Part shown: piece after piece, positions 1 to 8,895 of the stretch
Numbering within the stretch: position 1 is the first letter of the stretch
Layout of the letters: every line of letters starts with the position of its first letter
Assembly (NCBI GenBank): GCA_002391225.1
Contig: DGRV01000087.1
Span: forward strand, 1 to 21,005
Source: Christensenella sp. UBA4379
Lineage (GTDB): Bacteria; Bacillota; Clostridia; Christensenellales; Aristaeellaceae
Reading direction: 5' to 3'
Length of the DNA: 21,005 nucleotides
Made by a program: the position numbers and the translations under genes
The notes under the pieces: model-generated
Told to the model about the DNA's origin: nothing
The model's database searches: none
The model's input: only the letters and a program-made list of their open reading frames with translations

Positions 1-594
1 GAGCCCATCACCAACCTGGACGCCAAGCTGCGCGAAGAAATGCTGCTGGAAATCCGCATGATCCAGAACCGTCTCGGGGCGACGATCCTCTACATCACCC
101 ACGACCAGCAGTCCGCCCTCCAGCTGTGCGATAAAATGGCGATCATGCAGCAGGACGGGACCCTCTGCCAGTACGGGACGGACGAAGAAATCATCCTCCG
201 CCCCGCCAACCGCTTTACTTTCGAGTTTATCGGCGTTTCCAACTTCATTCCGCTGGAAAAGGCGGGCCAGGGCCTGGTGCTGAACTGCGGCGACAAAATC
301 CCCTACCCGGACCAGGTGCCCAAGGAGGCGCAAAACGGCGGCTACGACCTGGGCGTGCGGCCCAACGACATCGTCTTTGACAGCGCGTCCCCCATCCGGG
401 CGCGGGTGGATTCCCGGGTCTTCCTGGGCAGCGAGTACAACTACTTCCTCTCCCTCGGGCAAAAGCAGATCCGCGTGCAGCAGAGCATGCTGGACGCCCG
501 CACCAAGGGCATCGCCGAGGAAGGGGCCACCGTGGGCATCCGCTTTCTGAACACCCGCTTTTATCCCACCAGGAAAGGAGCTGAATCGGTATGA
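1..594 (+). CDS. ABC transporter ATP-binding protein, iron/spermidine/sugar importer class (5' end outside window)
   Basis: This is the C-terminal 197 residues of an importer ATPase that energises the permease encoded next to it. The reading frame is open from base 1, so the start lies upstream. The first visible residues, EPITNLDAKLRE, are the end of Walker B and the D-loop; the usual form is EPLSNLDAKLRE, so I and T replace L and S. The H-loop follows as YITHDQQSA. The remaining roughly 120 residues form a TOBE/MalK-like regulatory tail, including the GVRPND segment typical of FbpC/PotA/MalK-type proteins. The stop overlaps the permease start by four bases (ATGA), indicating an operon and translational coupling. 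Substrate cannot be read from this fragment; the permease suggests ferric iron or a similar small ligand. Confidence 0.9.
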   Translation, partial: EPITNLDAKLREEMLLEIRMIQNRLGATILYITHDQQSALQLCDKMAIMQQDGTLCQYGTDEEIILRPANRFTFEFIGVSNFIPLEKAGQGLVLNCGDKIPYPDQVPKEAQNGGYDLGVRPNDIVFDSASPIRARVDSRVFLGSEYNYFLSLGQKQIRVQQSMLDARTKGIAEEGATVGIRFLNTRFYPTRKGAESV

Positions 595-2315
595 GTAAAT
601 TTGGCGGAGTCAGCGCCGAACTGGCGGCGGTAGACGGGCGCAAACGCCTGAATATGGACAAGGTGATGACCGCTCTATGCTTTGTGCTGCTGCTGATCAT
701 CGTGGTCATCCCGATTTTCATGATCATCTACAACGCGTTTTTCTATGAGGGCAAGCTGGAAGTCAGCATGTTCGTCGAGCAGCTGACGGAGCCCAACAAC
801 CTGGGCGCCATGTGGAATACGCTGAAGATTGCCATCTTCACCACCATCCTGGGCACCATCATGGGCGTGTTTTACGCCTGGCTTTTGGGCCGCAGCGATA
901 TTCCCGCCAAGGGCCTGATGCGGGCCCTGTTCAACATCCCTTACATGTTCCCGCCCTTCCTGGGCGCGATGGCCTGGGACATGATGTTCAACGGCCGCAG
1001 CGGCTACATCAACAAGTGGCTGGTGCAGCTCTTCGGCCTGAAATCCATGCCCATCAACATCAACTCCGTCTGGGGCATCGTCTTCGTCGAGGTCAGCTAC
1101 TACTTCCCCTTCGTGTTCATGCAGGTGGTTTCCGCTCTGGAGCGCATGGACCCGACGCTGGAAGAATCCGCCCGCATCGCCGGTGCCCGGCAGCGTCAGG
1201 TCATCTGGAAGATCACCCTGCCGCTGGTCAAGCCCGCTATCTCCGCCGGCGCTCTGCTGATCCTGACCACGTCGCTGGCGCACTTCGGCGTACCGGCCAT
1301 CCTGGGCTACGCCAAACGGATCTATACCCTGCCGACCCGGATTTACGAGGTCATCTATAACTCCGGCGGCTCCTTTGACGGCATCCGCAAGGGCGCGGCG
1401 ATTTCCGTCATGCTGGTGGTCGTGGTGGCCCTGGCCCTGATCCTGCAGAACCGCATCCTCTCCTCCGGCAGCTACGACATCATCAAGGGCAAGTCCATGC
1501 GCCCCACGCTGATCAAGCTGCGCGGCGCGAAGATCCCCCTGTTCCTGCTGGCCATCCTGACGCTGGTGATGATCGTCATCGTCCCGCTGGTGATGATCGT
1601 GCTGATCTCCTTCCTCAAGGCCTACGGCCTGCCGCTGGAGTTCAAGAACTTCACCTTCGCCCAGTACGAAAAGGTGTTCGCGGCAAACGGCACCATCGCC
1701 TCCATCCGCAACTCCCTCTTCGTCTCCATCTCCGCCGGCATCATCTGTATGTTCCTGGGCACCCTGGTTGCCTACGTGGTCCAGAAAATCAAGCCCAAGG
1801 GAAAGGGCGCTCTGGAGGTCATCTCCATGCTGCCCTACGCCATCCCCGGCACCGTGCTTTCCATCGGCGTCATCCTGGCGTGGAGCGGGCGCATCGCCGG
1901 CATCAACCTGTACAACACCATCTGGATCATCCTGGTGGCGTACCTGGCCCGGTATCTGAGCTTCAGCATGAAGACCTCTTCCGCCGCCCTGCTTCAGGTC
2001 CACTCCTCTCTGGAGGAGGCTGCCCGCGTCTGCGGCGCGAGCCACACGGAAAGCCTGGCGGATATTACCCTGCCGCTGATCCGGCCGGCCATGGTGAGCG
2101 GCTTCTTCCTGATCTTCCTGCCGGCCATGCGCGAGGTCACCACGTCGATCCTGCTGTACGGCCCCTATACCCGCACCCTGGGCGTACAGATCTACTCCCT
2201 GCGTGACGCCGGCATGATCCCGCAGGCAGCCGCCCTGGCCACGGTGGCCATCGGCATCATCATCGTTCTCAACACCATTGTCACCAAGCTGACCAAGGAC
2301 AGGAAGGGGGTGTAA
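591..2315 (+). CDS. ABC transporter permease, fused double-domain (FbpB/ferric iron type)
   Basis: This 574-residue inner-membrane permease has two BPD_transp_1 halves in one chain, as in FbpB/SfuB-type iron importers. Each half carries the EAA loop that docks the ATPase: EESARIAGARQRQVIWKITL in the first half (about residues 190-210) and EEAARVCGASHTESLADITL in the second (about 475-495). Roughly twelve hydrophobic segments are visible, the first at about residues 23-45. The start ATG overlaps the upstream ATPase stop and has a GGAAAGGAG ribosome site about 10 bases upstream. It lies between two ATPase genes, and no substrate-binding protein gene is in view, presumably upstream of the window. 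Iron is the best guess for the ligand from family resemblance; 2-aminoethylphosphonate or polyamine importers have related permeases. Confidence 0.9.
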   Translation: MSKFGGVSAELAAVDGRKRLNMDKVMTALCFVLLLIIVVIPIFMIIYNAFFYEGKLEVSMFVEQLTEPNNLGAMWNTLKIAIFTTILGTIMGVFYAWLLGRSDIPAKGLMRALFNIPYMFPPFLGAMAWDMMFNGRSGYINKWLVQLFGLKSMPININSVWGIVFVEVSYYFPFVFMQVVSALERMDPTLEESARIAGARQRQVIWKITLPLVKPAISAGALLILTTSLAHFGVPAILGYAKRIYTLPTRIYEVIYNSGGSFDGIRKGAAISVMLVVVVALALILQNRILSSGSYDIIKGKSMRPTLIKLRGAKIPLFLLAILTLVMIVIVPLVMIVLISFLKAYGLPLEFKNFTFAQYEKVFAANGTIASIRNSLFVSISAGIICMFLGTLVAYVVQKIKPKGKGALEVISMLPYAIPGTVLSIGVILAWSGRIAGINLYNTIWIILVAYLARYLSFSMKTSSAALLQVHSSLEEAARVCGASHTESLADITLPLIRPAMVSGFFLIFLPAMREVTTSILLYGPYTRTLGVQIYSLRDAGMIPQAAALATVAIGIIIVLNTIVTKLTKDRKGV

Positions 2316-2318
2316 CGG

Positions 2319-3431
2319 ATGGCAGACCAGATCGTACTGAATCACGTCACCAAACGTTTCACCACGAAAACGCTGGGCGACATCGTCGCCGTGGACGACT
2401 TCAACCTGAGCGTCCATGAGGGCGAGTGCTTCTCCTTCCTGGGCCCCTCCGGCTGCGGAAAGTCCACCACCCTGCGCATGATCGCCGGTTTCGAGGACCT
2501 GACGGAAGGCGAAATCGAGCTGTGCGGCAGGCTGGTGTCCTCCAGCAAAAAGAACCTGTACATCCCGCCGGAAGAGCGGGGCCTGGGCATGGTGTTCCAG
2601 GCGTTCGCCGTCTGGCCCCACATGAACGTGTTTGAAAACGTGGCCTTCCCTCTGCGGATTCAGAAGGTCAACAAGACGGACATCGTCAAGCGGGTCAACG
2701 AAGCCCTCCACCACACCAGCCTGACGGGCCTGGAGAAGGTGTTCCCGGGCGACCTGAGCGGTGGCCAGCAGCAGCGCATCGCCCTGGCCCGCGCCATCGT
2801 CACCAACCCCAAGGTGATGCTGCTGGACGAGCCCTTGTCCAACCTGGACCCCAAGCTGCGCGAAACCATGCGCTTTGAAATCAAGGCCCTGCAGCGGAAG
2901 TTCAACTTCACCATCATCTTCGTCACCCACGACCAGTCGGAGGCCATGGCCATCTCCGACCGGATGATGGTCTGCGACATGGGCAAAATCATGCAGATCG
3001 ACACCCCGGAAAACCTGTACAACAAGCCCTGCAACCGCTTCGTGCACAACTTCCTGGGCGAGAGCACCTTCATCAATGTGGTCATCCGCAACGGCAAGGC
3101 TTACCCCAAGGGCCATCCGGAGCAGGAGCTGGACCTGGTCGTTCCCCCGGACGCGGCCGAGGAAATGGTGGTCGCTACCAGGCCCAACGAGATCGCCCTG
3201 ACCGGGCCCGGGGAAGGCGGCTTTGTGACCCACGTGGAAAAGCGCATCTTCCTGACGGACCGCACCGAGTACCTGGTACCGGTGGGCGACCAGCTGCTCA
3301 AGGTGCAGACGCCTCACCGCGTGACCTTCTCCCAGGGCGAAAACTGCTGCGTCCACCTGGTGGACCCGATGTGGTACCCCGCCGATGACGAAACCGCCGA
3401 AAAGGAGCGCGCCAGGAGGCAGCTGGTATAA
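2319..3431 (+). CDS. ABC transporter ATP-binding protein (FbpC/PotA-like), complete
   Basis: This 370-residue ATPase has all nucleotide-binding motifs: Walker A GPSGCGKST at residues 42-50, Q-loop Gln94, signature LSGGQQQR at 146-153, Walker B VMLLDE at 166-171, and H-loop His204. A C-terminal TOBE-like domain of about 120 residues follows, containing VATRPNEIAL. It starts 3 bases after the permease stop with a GGAAGGGGG ribosome site, so it is the third gene of the same operon. It is the second ATPase for a single permease gene; it could pair with the upstream ATPase as a heterodimer, or the two could be alternatives. A hairpin terminator begins about 35 bases after the stop. Family assignment is firm; the transported ligand is inferred. 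Confidence 0.92.
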   Translation: MADQIVLNHVTKRFTTKTLGDIVAVDDFNLSVHEGECFSFLGPSGCGKSTTLRMIAGFEDLTEGEIELCGRLVSSSKKNLYIPPEERGLGMVFQAFAVWPHMNVFENVAFPLRIQKVNKTDIVKRVNEALHHTSLTGLEKVFPGDLSGGQQQRIALARAIVTNPKVMLLDEPLSNLDPKLRETMRFEIKALQRKFNFTIIFVTHDQSEAMAISDRMMVCDMGKIMQIDTPENLYNKPCNRFVHNFLGESTFINVVIRNGKAYPKGHPEQELDLVVPPDAAEEMVVATRPNEIALTGPGEGGFVTHVEKRIFLTDRTEYLVPVGDQLLKVQTPHRVTFSQGENCCVHLVDPMWYPADDETAEKERARRQLV

Positions 3432-3465
3432 AGCAGACTCATACTGAAACAGCTATGATCGTAAA

Positions 3466-3494
3466 GGGGATGTTGCAAATTCTGCAACATCCCC
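3466..3494 (+). terminator. Terminator hairpin after the ABC importer operon
   Basis: A perfect 12-bp stem (GGGGATGTTGCA with TGCAACATCCCC) encloses the five-base loop AATTC, followed by the moderately T-rich tail TCATTATCTT. It lies 35 bases past the ATPase stop. The T tract is interrupted, so termination strength is uncertain, but the stem is unmistakable. Confidence 0.75.
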
Positions 3495-3555
3495 TCATTA
3501 TCTTAAAAACACTATGCAATAGACAGATTTTTGAACAACTAAATCTCCGGGTGGT

Positions 3556-3837
3556 TTGGAGGGGCGAAGCTCCTCCAAGTGAAATCCGCAGCAGCGACAT
3601 GTGCGGTGCGGGGTTCTGAGCGCCCGGAAAATGTGCCAGTGGCACATTTTCAGCGAAGAACGGGCCGGCAGGCCCTGGGCTGGAATTTTTGCGGAGCAGG
3701 CTTGACCTGCGGGAGCAAAAATTCTTTCCTTGCGGATTTGCCGCCCGGGAGCCCCGTCAGGGGCGAGAGGCAAATCCGAGGGGGTCCCCGATAGGGGGAC
3801 GTGTCCCCCTATCGCCTAGGGGCTGTGAAACAGCCCC
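3556..3837. repeat. Array of nested palindromes in a gene-free intergenic region
   Basis: The 409-base gap between convergent operons holds no convincing gene but at least seven inverted repeats in succession. They are: TTGGAGG/CCTCCAA (3556-3562, 3572-3578); AAAATGTGCC/GGCACATTTT with a 3-base loop (3628-3637, 3641-3650); GGGCC/GGCCC (3662-3666, 3671-3675); GAATTTTTGC/GCAAAAATTC (3683-3692, 3715-3724) enclosing GCAGG/CCTGC; CGGATTTGCC/GGCAAATCCG (3733-3742, 3769-3778) enclosing GCCCC/GGGGC; CGATAGGGGGA/TCCCCCTATCG (3789-3799, 3804-3814); and GGGGCTGT/ACAGCCCC (3819-3826, 3830-3837). Two of them are stem-within-stem. The density suggests a composite REP-like or BIME-like intergenic element, or a structured transcript, rather than a simple terminator. 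Short open frames across it on both strands lack ribosome sites and look accidental. Confidence 0.75.
3819..3837 (-). terminator. Hairpin immediately downstream of iorB
   Basis: An 8-bp stem GGGGCTGT/ACAGCCCC with a GAA loop begins 3 bases beyond the iorB stop on the minus strand. The next palindrome (3789-3814) follows directly in the direction of iorAB transcription. There is no T tract, so it may act as an RNA-stabilising end or Rho-dependent boundary instead of an intrinsic terminator. It also forms the right edge of the palindrome array. Confidence 0.45.
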
Positions 3838-3840
3838 GCC

Positions 3841-4413
3841 TCAGGCGTTCCTTCCCAGGGCGAAGGCCTTCCGGTTCAGCTCCAGGAATTTCGGGGGCAC
3901 CAGGGCGGTCAGGGCTTCCTGCCAGACCGCCTCGTCCAGGTCAAAATAGTGGGAGAGCCGGCCCAGCAGCACGACGTTCACCGCCTTGGTGCTGCCGGCT
4001 TCCTTGGCCAACGTCACGCAGTCCAGGGCGTCCACCTTGGCGCCGGCGGCGCGCATCTTTTCAATCAGTCCGTCCGGATAGACGGCCTTACCGGTCACCA
4101 CCGGCATCGGGTCGATCTGCTGGGTGGAGGTGACGATCTGCCCGTCCTTGCGCAGGTAGGGCAGCCACCGGGCGGCCTCCAGCTGTTCAAACGAAACGAT
4201 CAGGTCCGCCTCTCCCTTGTCGATCAGGGGGGAATAGACCTTTTCCCCGTAGCGCACGTAGGTCACCACGCTGCCGCCGCGCTGGCTCATGCCGTGGACC
4301 TCGCTGACCTTGACGTCATATCCCTGGGAGAGCAGCACCCGTCCCAGCACCTTGCTGGCCAAAAGGCTTCCCTGACCGCCTACGCCGACGATCATGATAT
4401 TCTTGGTACTCAC
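3841..4413 (-). CDS. iorB: Indolepyruvate ferredoxin oxidoreductase, subunit beta
   Basis: This 190-residue protein is the gamma-domain (POR_N-type) subunit that with IorA oxidatively decarboxylates indolepyruvate and other aryl pyruvates, giving aryl-acetyl-CoA, CO2 and reduced ferredoxin in the cytoplasm. The N-terminal glycine-rich stretch IMIVGVGGQGSLLASKVLG and the following EVHGMSQRGGSV are characteristic of IorB and the related 2-oxoacid:ferredoxin oxidoreductase gamma subunits. Length matches the family (about 190-200). It starts 3 bases after the iorA stop, so the two are translated together. A tight hairpin lies just past its stop. The call as indolepyruvate-type, not pyruvate- or oxoglutarate-type, rests mainly on the IorA partner. 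Confidence 0.93.
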   Translation of the reverse strand: MSTKNIMIVGVGGQGSLLASKVLGRVLLSQGYDVKVSEVHGMSQRGGSVVTYVRYGEKVYSPLIDKGEADLIVSFEQLEAARWLPYLRKDGQIVTSTQQIDPMPVVTGKAVYPDGLIEKMRAAGAKVDALDCVTLAKEAGSTKAVNVVLLGRLSHYFDLDEAVWQEALTALVPPKFLELNRKAFALGRNA

Positions 4414-4416
4414 CGC

Positions 4417-6162
4417 TCAGCCCTCCTTTTCTTCGCCGCTGAAAGCGCCCACCCTGCACAGCTGGCGGCACACGCCGCAGCCGACGCACAGGGTTTCGTC
4501 CACGCGGGCTTTCCCGTTCTTCATCGAGATGGCCGGGCAGCCGATCTTCATGCAGGACTTGCAGCCGACGCACTTGTCCGTGTCCACCTTAAGCGGCGGC
4601 TTATGCTTGACATACTTGAGCAGGGCGCAGGGACGGCGGGAAATGATGACGGAGGATTCATTGGCGGCCAGCTCTTCCTTGACCGCCTGATCGCAGGCCG
4701 CCAGGTCGTAAGGATCGACCACGCGCACCCGCCGGATGCCCATGGCGCGGCAGAGGCTCTCCAGGTCGATCTTCCCGGCCGGGTCGCCCTTGATGTTGTA
4801 GCCCGTAGTCGGGTTCTGCTGGTGGCCGGTCATGCCGGTGATGGAGTTATCCAGGATGATCACGGTGGAATTGGACTGGTTATAGGCGATGTTGGCCAGG
4901 CCCGTCATGCCGGAGTGCATGAAGGTGCTGTCCCCGATGACGGCGACGGTCCTGCCCTCGCTCTCTTCCCCGCGGACCTTGTTAAACCCGTGAATGGCGC
5001 TGACCGAAGCGCCCATGCAGGCCGTCATCTCGATGGCGGAAAGCGGGGCGACCGCGCCCAGGGTATAGCAGCCGATATCACCGAGCACCGTGCATTTGTT
5101 TTTCGTCAGGGTGTAGAACAGCCCCCTGTGCGGACAGCCGGCGCACATGACCGGCGGACGGGGCGGCACTGCCTCGCCCAGCGCCGGGCCGGAAACCGGG
5201 GAAAGACCTAGCTTTTCGGCCACCAGGTTCTGGCTGAATTCGCCCTCCAGGGGGAAGATGTCCTTGCCAGCAGGCTTTAGGCCCAGGCTTCTGCAATGTT
5301 CTTCAATAAAGGGATCGAGCTCTTCCACCACGATCAGCTTTTCCACCGCCGCGGCAAAATCCAGGATCTTCTTTTCGGGCAGGGGCCAGACCATGCCCAG
5401 CTTCAGGACCGGGTAGCGGTCCCCAAAGACTTCCTTCACATACTGATAACTGGTGGAGGAGGTGATGATGCCGATAGAATGATCCGTCCCTTCCTCGGTG
5501 CGGTTGAGGGGCGTCTCTTCGGCAAAGGCGATCAGCTTGCGCGTGCGTTCCTCGACGACGGGGTGGCGCTTGATGGCGTTGCCCGGCATCATGACGTACT
5601 TGGCGATGTTCTTTTCATAAGGCCGAAGGGCGGGCACCACCCTCTCCCCCGTTTCCACCAGGGACTGGGAATGGGCGACCCTGGTGCACATCTTGATAAA
5701 GACCGGGGCGTCGAAGCGCTCGGACATCTCGTAGGCTTCCTTGACAAACTGAAGGGCCTCGGCCGAATCGGAGGGCTCCAGCATGGGCAGCTTGGCCGCC
5801 TTGGCATAGTGGCGGGAATCCTGCTCGTTCTGGGAGGAGTGCATGCCCGGGTCGTCCGCTACGGCGATGACCATGCCGCCGTTCACGCCCGTATAGGAAA
5901 TGGTAAACAGCGGGTCCGCCGCCACGTTCAGGCCGACGTGCTTCATCCCGCAGAAGGAGCGCGCCCCGGACAGGCTCGCGCCGAAGGCCGCTTCCATGGC
6001 GACCTTTTCGTTGGGGGCCCACTCGCAGTAAATCTCGTCAAATTTGGCCGCTTCCTCGGTGATTTCCGTGCTCGGGGTGCCCGGATAGCTGGAAGCGAAC
6101 GTGCATCCCGCTTCGTACAGGCCCCGCGCCGCGGCCACGTTTCCCAAAAGAAGTTTCTTCAT
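4417..6162 (-). CDS. iorA: Indolepyruvate ferredoxin oxidoreductase, subunit alpha
   Basis: This 581-residue catalytic subunit binds thiamine diphosphate and iron-sulfur clusters. The N-terminal domain starts with MKKLLLGNVAAARGLYEAG and carries SSYPGTPSTEI, typical of IorA. The central part has CAGCPHRG and GDIGCYTLG, and the thiamine-diphosphate motif GDSTFMHSGMTGLANIAYNQ at about residues 410-430, continuing to ILDN. The C-terminus is a two-cluster ferredoxin domain: Cys531, 534, 537 and 542, then Cys559, 562, 565 and 569. In the second set the proline that usually follows the last cysteine is replaced by Arg. Length matches known IorA. A GGAGAGG ribosome site precedes the ATG. The role is fermentation of tryptophan, phenylalanine and tyrosine through their 2-oxoacids. 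It is co-directional with a TrpR-like regulator gene 92 bases upstream. Confidence 0.95.
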   Translation of the reverse strand: MKKLLLGNVAAARGLYEAGCTFASSYPGTPSTEITEEAAKFDEIYCEWAPNEKVAMEAAFGASLSGARSFCGMKHVGLNVAADPLFTISYTGVNGGMVIAVADDPGMHSSQNEQDSRHYAKAAKLPMLEPSDSAEALQFVKEAYEMSERFDAPVFIKMCTRVAHSQSLVETGERVVPALRPYEKNIAKYVMMPGNAIKRHPVVEERTRKLIAFAEETPLNRTEEGTDHSIGIITSSTSYQYVKEVFGDRYPVLKLGMVWPLPEKKILDFAAAVEKLIVVEELDPFIEEHCRSLGLKPAGKDIFPLEGEFSQNLVAEKLGLSPVSGPALGEAVPPRPPVMCAGCPHRGLFYTLTKNKCTVLGDIGCYTLGAVAPLSAIEMTACMGASVSAIHGFNKVRGEESEGRTVAVIGDSTFMHSGMTGLANIAYNQSNSTVIILDNSITGMTGHQQNPTTGYNIKGDPAGKIDLESLCRAMGIRRVRVVDPYDLAACDQAVKEELAANESSVIISRRPCALLKYVKHKPPLKVDTDKCVGCKSCMKIGCPAISMKNGKARVDETLCVGCGVCRQLCRVGAFSGEEKEG

Positions 6163-6196
6163 GGTATCTGCCTCTCCGTTTTATTTGTGCGTCCTT

Positions 6197-6216
6197 CCGC
6201 GCCTTCAAAAGCGCGG
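6197..6216 (-). other. Hairpin in the yerC-iorA intergenic leader
   Basis: CCGCGC (6197-6202) and GCGCGG (6211-6216) form a 6-bp GC stem with an 8-base loop in the 92-base gap between yerC and iorA, about 35 bases upstream of the iorA start. It has no T tract. It may be an mRNA processing or stability element separating the regulator from the enzyme genes; the function is inferred. Confidence 0.35.
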
Positions 6217-6254
6217 GGCGGTCCGTTCCCTGAGAAGAGCTGAAATAAGCGCCG

Positions 6255-6578
6255 TTATCCTTCCTCCGTGTCCGGCGCATCTTCCGCCCGGGCCCCTTGC
6301 TGACGGGCGATCACCTCCGGCATGACGCTGCCGCGGTACAGGATATTGCGGCGCACGCGGCTGATGGTGGCGCTGCTGGCCCCCGTCTTTTCCAGAATAT
6401 CCGCGTACACCATATCCTGCATCAGATAGGCGGCGACGTTGTAGCGCTGTTCCATGCTCCGCAGCTCGTTTTCCGTGCACAGGTCCTCAAAAAATCGCTC
6501 GCATTCCTCCAGGCTGTTCAGGCTCAGGATGGCTTCGTACAGCGCTTCGCTCGGCTGTTTCTTGGTGTAGCGCATCAT
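6255..6578 (-). CDS. yerC: TrpR-superfamily DNA-binding protein, YerC/YecD type
   Basis: A small helical repressor-like protein of about 107 residues. The segments LYEAILSLNSLEECERFFEDL and RSMEQRYNVAAYLM, and the helix-turn-helix ILEKTGASSATISRVRR, closely follow the YerC branch of the TrpR family, in which GAS(T/S)ATISRV is the recognition helix. The start chosen is the ATG at 6578 (MMRYTKK...), preceded by GGAAGGAA about 11 bases upstream; a longer form would need the TTG at 6632 and adds residues unlike the family. About 16 residues extend past the usual end and are acidic. It is upstream of iorA in the same direction, so it may share its transcript and control it. Whether it binds tryptophan is unknown; family membership is firm, target and ligand are inferred. 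Confidence 0.88.
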   Translation of the reverse strand: MMRYTKKQPSEALYEAILSLNSLEECERFFEDLCTENELRSMEQRYNVAAYLMQDMVYADILEKTGASSATISRVRRNILYRGSVMPEVIARQQGARAEDAPDTEEG

Positions 6579-6654
6579 CTCAGGCAAGGTTCCTTCCGGT
6601 GGATTTGCTGCCCGGACGGCGAAAAAAGACAAACCGACTTATGACAGCAAGAAG

Positions 6655-6683
6655 ATTTTATCACAGGAAAGCGCGAAAGTAAA
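6655..6683 (-). promoter_or_regulatory. Promoter for yerC-iorAB
   Basis: On the minus strand TTTACT (6683-6678) and TAAAAT (6660-6655) are separated by 17 bases, with TGA directly before the -10 giving an extended TGn element. The predicted start near 6648 leaves a leader of about 70 bases to the chosen yerC ATG. The -35 departs from consensus at two positions. Confidence 0.5.
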
Positions 6684-6740
6684 GCGGGGCGGCACGTTTC
6701 TTCCTATCCCGCCCTGTTTCCCGTGTGTTTTTCTAAATAA

Positions 6741-6752
6741 GCGGCCGGCCGC
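6741..6752. promoter_or_regulatory. 12-base perfect GC palindrome between divergent promoters
   Basis: GCGGCCGGCCGC is self-complementary over its full length and sits midway in the 319-base gap between yerC and the acyl-CoA ligase, outside both predicted promoters. It could be a regulator site; a chance GC palindrome is also possible in this GC-rich genome. Confidence 0.25.
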
Positions 6753-6797
6753 CGTCCCAAACGCTTGTTTTCTTTTTGTCTGTATTCATTCCTGATC

Positions 6798-6827
6798 TTG
6801 ACAAGGAAAAGCGTTTTGTAGTATGAT
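6798..6827 (+). promoter_or_regulatory. Promoter for the acyl-CoA ligase
   Basis: Consensus -35 TTGACA (6798-6803) and -10 TATGAT (6822-6827) have an 18-base spacer in an AT-rich patch. The start should lie near 6834, about 64 bases before the ATG, so the following palindrome would be in the leader. Confidence 0.7.
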
Positions 6828-6843
6828 TCTTTAGCCATTAAAA

Positions 6844-6872
6844 GCGATAAAGTATCGTCCGATACCCATCGC
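6844..6872 (+). promoter_or_regulatory. Palindrome in the ligase leader, possible operator
   Basis: GCGAT (6844-6848) and ATCGC (6868-6872) flank GTATCG (6852-6857) and CGATAC (6860-6865), giving a two-part dyad centred at 6858-6859, about 10 bases after the predicted transcription start. Position and symmetry fit a repressor site or a 5' stabilising hairpin. Which protein would bind is not visible; YerC encoded next door is one candidate. Confidence 0.4.
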
Positions 6873-6897
6873 GGTTGTACGAAAGGAAGACACGCTT

Positions 6898-8532
<1,635 letters not shown>

Positions 8533-8568
8533 AACCAATCAAAACCAAAGCTAACCAACTGAAACCAA
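8533..8568. repeat. Four AACCAA repeats at exact 10-base spacing
   Basis: AACCAA begins at 8533, 8543, 8553 and 8563, directly after the ligase stop codon, with differing bases between copies. The one-helical-turn spacing puts all copies on the same DNA face. It is followed at 8581-8610 by a purine/AT-rich stretch containing AAAGAT three times. The function is unknown; a protein-binding array, an RNA-binding array in the 3' end, or relic slippage are possible. Confidence 0.6.
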
Positions 8569-8611
8569 CAGAAAGCCTATAAAGATAAAGATAATAATAA
8601 AGATAAAGAAA

Positions 8612-8652
8612 AAGAGAACGTTATCATCATCATGATGGTCAGACGTTCTCTT
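8612..8652 (+). terminator. Terminator of the acyl-CoA ligase transcript
   Basis: AAGAGAACGT (8612-8621) pairs with ACGTTCTCTT (8643-8652) in a 10-bp stem. The loop region itself contains the self-complementary CATCATGATG, and ATTTTT follows. The upstream strand is A-rich, so it may work in both directions, but no minus-strand gene ends here. Confidence 0.8.
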
Positions 8653-8816
8653 ATTTTTCGCAGGCAATCGACGGCATCCTTCTGACGGCTGTGTGGTTCC
8701 CGTGCCGTCTGCGCTCCGTACGCGCTGTTCGTGACAAGCAGCTCAAAACGCCTGAAACATGTTGTAAAATATACGGCGGGCAAAGCGGTTTGGTGTTCAG
8801 TTCCGGCGGAATGTAG

Positions 8817-8822
8817 TATAAT
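8817..8822 (+). promoter_or_regulatory. Probable -10 box for the 8896-15714 gene block
   Basis: TATAAT at 8817-8822 lies 74 bases before the GTG start of the first gene of the block, after the upstream terminator. No good -35 is present at 16-18 bases (TGTTCA is the best), so it may need an activator. The rest of the 363-base gap 8533-8895 holds the repeats and terminator above and nothing else I can identify. Confidence 0.45.
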
Positions 8823-8895
8823 CAAACAGAACCAATCGTTCATGAAGAGAACAGAACCGTCCAGAATGCCAAGTGATTTGGAAGGAGCGTTAGCT

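Noticed and set aside
675..3356. 893-codon open frame on the minus strand
   Set aside because: It is exactly antisense to the permease and ATPase genes, has a His/Gln/Asp/Gly-rich low-complexity translation, and reflects GC-biased third positions of the real genes.
3579..4133. Overlapping short open frames across the palindrome array and the iorB end
   Set aside because: They run through hairpins and an antisense gene, are Arg/Pro/Gly-rich and lack ribosome sites.
3949..5211. 420-codon open frame on the plus strand
   Set aside because: Antisense to iorB and iorA, which have clear family motifs; the composition is typical of a shadow frame.
5296..6243. 315-codon open frame on the plus strand
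   Set aside because: Antisense to iorA with no ribosome site or recognisable domain.
6579..6632. Upstream extension of yerC to a TTG start
   Set aside because: The added 18 residues are unlike YerC proteins, and the internal ATG at 6578 fits the family's start.
8731..8895. Upstream extension of the first secreted protein
   Set aside because: It would bury a clear signal peptide, while the GTG at 8896 has a proper ribosome site.
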